Below, piece after piece: positions 15,164-19,058 of a DNA stretch of 19,058 bases; position 1 is the first letter of the stretch, and each line of letters begins with the position of its first letter. Position numbers and translations under genes: made by a program. The stretch is from an uncultured Oscillospiraceae bacterium. Its GTDB lineage: Bacteria > Bacillota > Clostridia > Oscillospirales > Ruminococcaceae. The DNA lies in assembly GCA_900543295.1 (NCBI GenBank), contig UQQY01000020.1, positions 1-19,058 of the forward strand. Direction: 5' to 3'. The notes below the pieces were generated by a model that was not told the DNA's origin, did no database searches, and saw only the letters and a program-made list of their open reading frames with translations.

Positions 15164-17014
15164 ATGGCACAAAGTGGAAGAATAAACGGAAGCTGTACGG
15201 GCAGCAGCGGAAGCAAATACAGCTTCTGGATCGACTGGGAGGAGAGCAATGTCTCGCAGTCCAACAACAGCTCTAAGGTTACTTTTTATCTGCGCGTAAA
15301 GCGGAACGACGGCGTGACAAGCTCCGCGTGGAATTTAAACAGAAAGCCGTCCGTTACGCTGAAAATCGACGGGCAGGCGGTGACGCTTGACAGCCTCGAC
15401 TATATCGACACGCGGAACAATGCGACCTGCACCTTTGGTGTGTACTACACCACCCGCACGCATGGCGACAACGGCGCAAAAAGTCTGTCGGTGTCCGCGT
15501 CCTTTACGATGTACGACACGCCGACACTGACCGGCGGCTCCCTGTCCGGTACGGCGGAGCTTACGACGATACTCAGGCAGTCGTCCTTTAAAAGCGTGCC
15601 GGAAATCACGATCGGTCAGGCGGCTGTGGTCACGATCAGCGCGCCGGTATCAACCTGGACGCACACACTCAAGCTGGTATTCGGCAGCGTAACCATCACA
15701 AAGAACCTGGCCGCAGGCGTATCCTCCGTCACGCTGACAGCAGCGGAGACGACGCAGCTTGCCGCCGCCATACCGAGCGCAAACGAAGGAAAAGGCACGA
15801 TGACGCTGACAAACAGTGTCGGCGTGTCTACGAATGCGGCCTTTACGGCGCGTATCGACGTATCCGCTGCGTCGCCTGTATGGAGTGGAACGTTTACCTT
15901 CGCGGACATAACTCACGCATCGGTCACCGGCGACAATCAAAAAATCATCTCCGGTATCTCGGACATTCGGATCACCATACCAGCCGCTGCGGCGTCCGCG
16001 CAGCAGTCAGCAGGGATGACAAAGTATATCGCCTCCTGCGGCGATGTGACCGGTTCTGCGGCGTACAGCGCGGCCCAAACGGTGACCATCACATTAAAGG
16101 ACGTATCCACTGCGCAGATCACTGTGGCGGCGGTGGACAGCCGTGGGAATCAAACAGTAGCCGTCAAAACGGCAGAGGTCATTCCCTACACGCCGCCGGT
16201 CATCCGGTCGCTTACCGCACGCCGCGTCAACGGCAGCACAGCAGAGGTCGTGCTGGACCTTACCGCATCAATCTACGCCGATCTCATCGGTACGACGGCC
16301 AATGCGGTACAGTCACTGTCTTATACGTATACGCCGGACGGCGGGGAGACGTCGGAAGCGATCCAGCTCACACCGACCGTATCCGGCGGCACGGTGCGGT
16401 TTAATGCTTCGATACAGGGCGATCTCGGCACGGGCGGCTTTACCGTTAAAAACAGCTATATCATCACAGTCACACTGACGGACAAGCTGTCCAGCACGGC
16501 GCTGTCTGTGCCATTGAATTCCGGCATCGTCATTCTGGATCTGTACCGAAGCGGGGATACCTACGGCGTCGGCATCGGCGCGCTGTACGATCCGGCGGTT
16601 TCATCAAGGCTGCAAATAGACGGAAAGGGCCTTGTCGATCTGATTTATCCGGTGGGTTCCATCTATATGTCTGCCGTGGACACAAACCCCAGCACATATT
16701 TAGGCGGCACATGGGTTTCGTGGGGGAAAGGTCGCGTGCCGGTCGGCGTTGATGAGGATCAGGCGGAATTTGCGTCCGCAGAAAAGACCGGCGGCGAGAA
16801 AACACATACGCTCACGACAAACGAAATGCCATCGCACCGGCACTATCTGAACAATCCAAATGCAGCCGGCTCGACAGTGAACTATACGATAACCTACGCG
16901 CCGAGTTCAAAAGGCCTTGCCGGTACGCTTCAAACTGCGGCGGCGGGCGGCGGCGCGGCGCATAACAATATGCCGCCGTATATCACATGCTATATGTGGA
17001 AGCGGACAGCATAG
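15164..17014 (+). CDS. Tail fibre / receptor-binding protein (DUF859-like with gp53/gp10-like tip)
   Basis: A 616-residue, Thr/Ser/Ala/Val-rich beta protein. The N-terminus MAQSGRINGSCTGSSGSKYS and repeated Ig-like modules (residues about 100-480) match DUF859 siphophage tail proteins. The C-terminal tip from about residue 490 (YPVGSIYMSAVDTNPSTYLG, GTWVSWGKGRVPVGVD) with MPSHRH (555-560) and HNNMPPYI (600-607) followed by WKRTA is the tail-collar/gp10-like tip in which the His-x-His pair often binds metal. Such tips contact the host surface. ATG 15164 has GGAGGAC 7 bases upstream, directly after the hub gene. Confidence 0.85.
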   Translation: MAQSGRINGSCTGSSGSKYSFWIDWEESNVSQSNNSSKVTFYLRVKRNDGVTSSAWNLNRKPSVTLKIDGQAVTLDSLDYIDTRNNATCTFGVYYTTRTHGDNGAKSLSVSASFTMYDTPTLTGGSLSGTAELTTILRQSSFKSVPEITIGQAAVVTISAPVSTWTHTLKLVFGSVTITKNLAAGVSSVTLTAAETTQLAAAIPSANEGKGTMTLTNSVGVSTNAAFTARIDVSAASPVWSGTFTFADITHASVTGDNQKIISGISDIRITIPAAAASAQQSAGMTKYIASCGDVTGSAAYSAAQTVTITLKDVSTAQITVAAVDSRGNQTVAVKTAEVIPYTPPVIRSLTARRVNGSTAEVVLDLTASIYADLIGTTANAVQSLSYTYTPDGGETSEAIQLTPTVSGGTVRFNASIQGDLGTGGFTVKNSYIITVTLTDKLSSTALSVPLNSGIVILDLYRSGDTYGVGIGALYDPAVSSRLQIDGKGLVDLIYPVGSIYMSAVDTNPSTYLGGTWVSWGKGRVPVGVDEDQAEFASAEKTGGEKTHTLTTNEMPSHRHYLNNPNAAGSTVNYTITYAPSSKGLAGTLQTAAAGGGAAHNNMPPYITCYMWKRTA

Positions 17015-17028
17015 GGGGGTGTGAAACA

Positions 17029-17064
17029 ATGCCGGTGGAAATCATCACATCCCTCATCGCTTGA
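17029..17064 (+). pseudogene. 11-codon micro-ORF, possible remnant or leader peptide before holin
   Basis: ATG CCG GTG GAA ... TGA encodes MPVEIITSLIA, preceded by a strong GGGGGGTG run. Its composition looks like the membrane-helix start of small proteins often found between fibre and holin genes, cut short by a stop. It may be a decayed gene (the following bases give another TAA) or a short leader translated before the holin. Evidence is only the start, the ribosome site and the hydrophobic N-terminus. Confidence 0.3.
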
Positions 17065-17092
17065 AAGTAAATAATTGAAAGGAAGAAAGACA

Positions 17093-17554
17093 ATGAAAGA
17101 AAACATCATCAAAGGGACTGTATCTGCTGCGCTTGCTGCGATGAGCGCATACTGCGGAGAACTTATCATTCCAATAGCAGTGCTGCTTGCCGCCATGATA
17201 GCAGACTACATATCCGGCATGGCCAAAGCGTGGACAAGTGCACAACTTTCCAGCCGCGTGGGGATCATCGGGATCGTAAAAAAGCTGTCCTACCTCCTGA
17301 TCGTCTGCGCCGGTATGGGGGTGGATTGGGTGATAGCCACAGCTTCATCCGCCGCTGGCATTGATTTAGGCGTCACTTACTTTGTCGGATTACTGGTAAT
17401 AATATGGCTCGTCATCAATGAGCTTTTGTCGATCGTAGAAAATGTGGCGGCAATGGGCGTTAATGTACCGGGCTTTTTGCTCAAACTGATTGCCCGCCTG
17501 AAAAGCCACGTTGAAGAGAAGGCCGATACGGGAGCAGACGGCGATGACGCTTGA
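17093..17554 (+). CDS. Phage holin (Phage_holin_4 / toxin-secretion holin family)
   Basis: A 153-residue membrane protein with about three or four hydrophobic helices: roughly 6-22, 24-46 (LIIPIAVLLAAMIADYISGM), 67-90 (LSYLLIVCAGMGVDWVIATA) and 94-115 (VTYFVGLLVIIWLVINELLS), and a charged C-terminus (KSHVEEKADTGADGDD). The ADYISGMAKAW segment is typical of the Phage_holin_4 family. It would permeabilise the cytoplasmic membrane to release the lysozyme encoded downstream. ATG 17093 has AAAGGAAG upstream; the TTG at 17075 is a weaker choice. Its end overlaps the next gene by 11 bases. Confidence 0.9.
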   Translation: MKENIIKGTVSAALAAMSAYCGELIIPIAVLLAAMIADYISGMAKAWTSAQLSSRVGIIGIVKKLSYLLIVCAGMGVDWVIATASSAAGIDLGVTYFVGLLVIIWLVINELLSIVENVAAMGVNVPGFLLKLIARLKSHVEEKADTGADGDDA

Positions 17555-18653
17555 ATTCAAGGTCACAGGGCAGCATATCGCGTGGATAAACAATACGGAG
17601 CATGTTGTCGCGGACAGTCGGAATTACGTAAAAGCGAAATTTACATTTTCGGAGGAATGGACATACCCTGTAACGGCGCTGTTTAAGGGCAGGTGTAAGA
17701 CCGTCCCTGTCCTGCTTGCGCAGGATGGAGAGGAAATCACGGTGCCGCCAGAGGCTCTCAAAGCGCCCCTTATGCTCGTGTCCTGCTACTGCGGGGATCT
17801 CATCACGGCTGACAGCGCAAGGGTCAAGATTGATCCGTCCGGTTATACGGAAAGCCCCGAGCCGTCTGATCCGGAAGCGTCGTCCTATTACAGCCAGATG
17901 ATCGCTTACATCGATCAGATTAACGCCTTGATCGGGGAGGATGCGGAGGCAAGGGATACGCTGACCAAGCTGCAAGACGTGATAGATAAGGCACAGTCGG
18001 CGACTGCTCTGCCGGATCAGACCGTAATCGGTCAGATGGACGCTTTGATCGATCAGTATATATCGAATGAGGATGTGGCGGCGTATCAGATTTTAGAAGG
18101 AACGATTCGAAAAATAAAAAGTGACTGCAAGGTATTGAAGAAAAGCATTTTTCAAGGCGTAGAAAGTCTTACGGAAGCCTATCTCCCAGAGTGCACTGGT
18201 ATAGGATCGATGGCTTTTCAAGACTGCCTCTCCATACAGAGGATATATGCTCCTAAGCTGCTATCCATAGGAGCGAATGCGATTCACAGTGAAAAAAGAA
18301 TAGAGACATTTTCGTGCTTATACGCGCCGTTTCTTGAGGATGTAGACAATTCGGCGTTTAAATTCAACGTAAATTTGAAAAAACTTGACACACATCTTAA
18401 GATGATCAGATCATATGCATTTAGCTATTCAAGTGTATCGACGCTGATCATACGGAGCGCTGACGTATGTACGCTTCAGTCAACGAGCGGATTTTCAAAC
18501 GATCCGGTATCAAAGAAAACTGGATATGTATATGTCCCGCGCGCTCTGATTGATGACTACAAAACAGCCACAAATTGGACCGTTTATGCCGATCAAATCC
18601 GTGCGATAGAGGATTATCCGGATATATGCGCACCGGAAGAATGGGAGGACTGA
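17544..18653 (+). CDS. Baseplate-type protein with BspA-like leucine-rich repeat domain
   Basis: A 369-residue protein. Residues 1 to about 90 (MTLEFKVTGQHIAWINNTEH, KAKFTFSEEWTYPVTALFKG) resemble the beta-rich N-terminal domain of upper-baseplate and fibre proteins of Gram-positive phages; about 110-180 is a helical linker. From about residue 183 to 355 there are BspA-like leucine-rich repeats: SLTEAYLPECTGIGSMAFQD, RIYAPKLLSIGANAI, LIIRSADVCTL, and the typical end GYVYVPRALIDDYKTATNWT followed by YADQIRAIED. The repeat part is AT-rich (28-43% GC in hand-counted 60-base lines, against 63% over 17701-17760). It probably is a receptor- or surface-binding module. Its position after the holin is unusual for an adhesin. 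ATG 17544 is chosen; the frame extends to 17511 inside the holin. Confidence 0.8.
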   Translation: MTLEFKVTGQHIAWINNTEHVVADSRNYVKAKFTFSEEWTYPVTALFKGRCKTVPVLLAQDGEEITVPPEALKAPLMLVSCYCGDLITADSARVKIDPSGYTESPEPSDPEASSYYSQMIAYIDQINALIGEDAEARDTLTKLQDVIDKAQSATALPDQTVIGQMDALIDQYISNEDVAAYQILEGTIRKIKSDCKVLKKSIFQGVESLTEAYLPECTGIGSMAFQDCLSIQRIYAPKLLSIGANAIHSEKRIETFSCLYAPFLEDVDNSAFKFNVNLKKLDTHLKMIRSYAFSYSSVSTLIIRSADVCTLQSTSGFSNDPVSKKTGYVYVPRALIDDYKTATNWTVYADQIRAIEDYPDICAPEEWED

Positions 18654-18656
18654 TAT

Positions 18657-18833
18657 ATGCTTTATACAGAGACCGTGACCATAGGCAGTAGGCAGTACCG
18701 CCGCACCTACAGCGATACATACAAAATCGCCCGTGACGGTATCGAGTACGACGAAGCAATTGATCCGATCGACACGGAGCGGACATACACGGAAACGGAC
18801 ACGCCTAAAACAGAAACGGAGGAACAGTTATGA
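18657..18833 (+). CDS. Conserved small phage protein of unknown function
   Basis: A 58-residue acidic protein with start ATG 18657, three bases after the preceding stop, with GGGAGGA at 18643-18649. It begins MLYTETVTIGSRQYRRTY and continues SDTYKIARDGIEYDEAIDPI, then a Thr/Glu-rich tail. I recall similar short proteins just before lysis genes in Clostridia phages, but no function is known to me. Its TGA overlaps the lysozyme ATG (ATGA), so they are translated together. Confidence 0.7.
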   Translation: MLYTETVTIGSRQYRRTYSDTYKIARDGIEYDEAIDPIDTERTYTETDTPKTETEEQL

Positions 18834-19058
18834 CAAAAATCATCGACGTATCGGAGTATCAGCCGAATATTGACTATGCAAAGGTGAAAGCGGCAGGTAT
18901 CGGCGGCGCAATTCTGCGCTGCGGTTATACCGGATGGGGCAGCTCTCACAGCCTGAACGCGGACAAGCGCTTTGAAGCGCACTATGCGGGCTTTCAGGCC
19001 GCGGGCGTGCCGGTCGGAGCGTACTACTACAGTACAGCGGACACAGTAGACTTCGCCA
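18830..19058 (+). CDS. GH25 lysozyme endolysin (N-terminal part, runs off window)
   Basis: The frame starts at ATG 18830 (GGAGGAA upstream, ATGA overlap with the previous gene) and is open to the window end, giving 76 residues. MTKIIDVSEYQPNIDYAKVK with D6, then GGAILRCGYTG and AAGVPVGAYYYS, is the N-terminal signature of glycoside hydrolase family 25 muramidases, which cleave peptidoglycan between N-acetylmuramic acid and N-acetylglucosamine. D6 is the usual conserved catalytic Asp; the DxE pair would lie downstream, outside the window. With the holin it forms the lysis module. Any C-terminal cell-wall-binding domain is not visible. Confidence 0.92.
   Translation, partial: MTKIIDVSEYQPNIDYAKVKAAGIGGAILRCGYTGWGSSHSLNADKRFEAHYAGFQAAGVPVGAYYYSTADTVDFA

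Noticed and set aside
14523..15170. Minus-strand open frame of 215 codons opposite the tail hub gene
   Set aside because: Arg/Gly/Cys-rich composition and full overlap with a well-supported + strand gene; no phage family resemblance.

Overview
The window is a stretch of a temperate siphophage or prophage genome from a Gram-positive host, most likely a low-to-mid-GC Firmicute of the class Clostridia. The evidence is the late-gene order typical of Clostridia and Lactobacillales siphophages, strong GGAGG-type ribosome binding sites, frequent GTG and TTG starts, and recognisable Gram-positive phage families: DUF1492/ArpU-like regulator, PBSX-type terminase, SPP1-type portal, minor capsid proteins 1-3, DUF859 tail protein, a Phage_holin_4-type holin and a GH25 lysozyme. 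Every convincing gene is on the + strand, and most are translationally coupled by short overlaps. No integrase, tRNA, rRNA, CRISPR array or insertion sequence is visible.

Layout. 1-534: the end of a small upstream gene and a sigma-like late regulator. 535-669: a control region with a perfect TATAAT box directly followed by a strong hairpin. 670-3927: packaging (small and large terminase, portal). 3914-5757: a minor head protein whose AT-rich C-terminus is an ADP-ribosyltransferase (ART) domain, with a tightly overlapping small Cys-rich gene. 5758-7380: leader hairpin, scaffold and major capsid protein. 7393-9336: head-tail joining proteins and tail tube protein. 9345-10063: hairpin, then the two-part tail assembly chaperone, probably joined by a +1 frameshift at CCG-TGA. 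10078-12708: tape measure. 12718-17014: distal tail, hub with coiled coil and lectin-like module, and tail fibre. 17029-19058: micro-ORF, holin, a baseplate-type protein carrying BspA-like leucine-rich repeats, a 58-residue conserved protein and the start of a GH25 endolysin that runs off the window.

How it works together. The sigma-like protein is placed to switch on the late operon from the promoter near 593. The terminase fills a procapsid built from portal, minor head protein, scaffold and coat. The connector proteins join it to a tail whose length the 876-residue tape measure sets. Holin and lysozyme release the particles.

The most striking element is the head protein-ART fusion. It has the layout of the MuF-type polymorphic toxins of temperate phages, so a particle-borne effector enzyme is plausible, and the overlapping small gene is a candidate immunity or accessory protein. 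A second AT-rich module, the leucine-rich repeat domain behind the holin, looks like an exchangeable adhesion or host-interaction domain.
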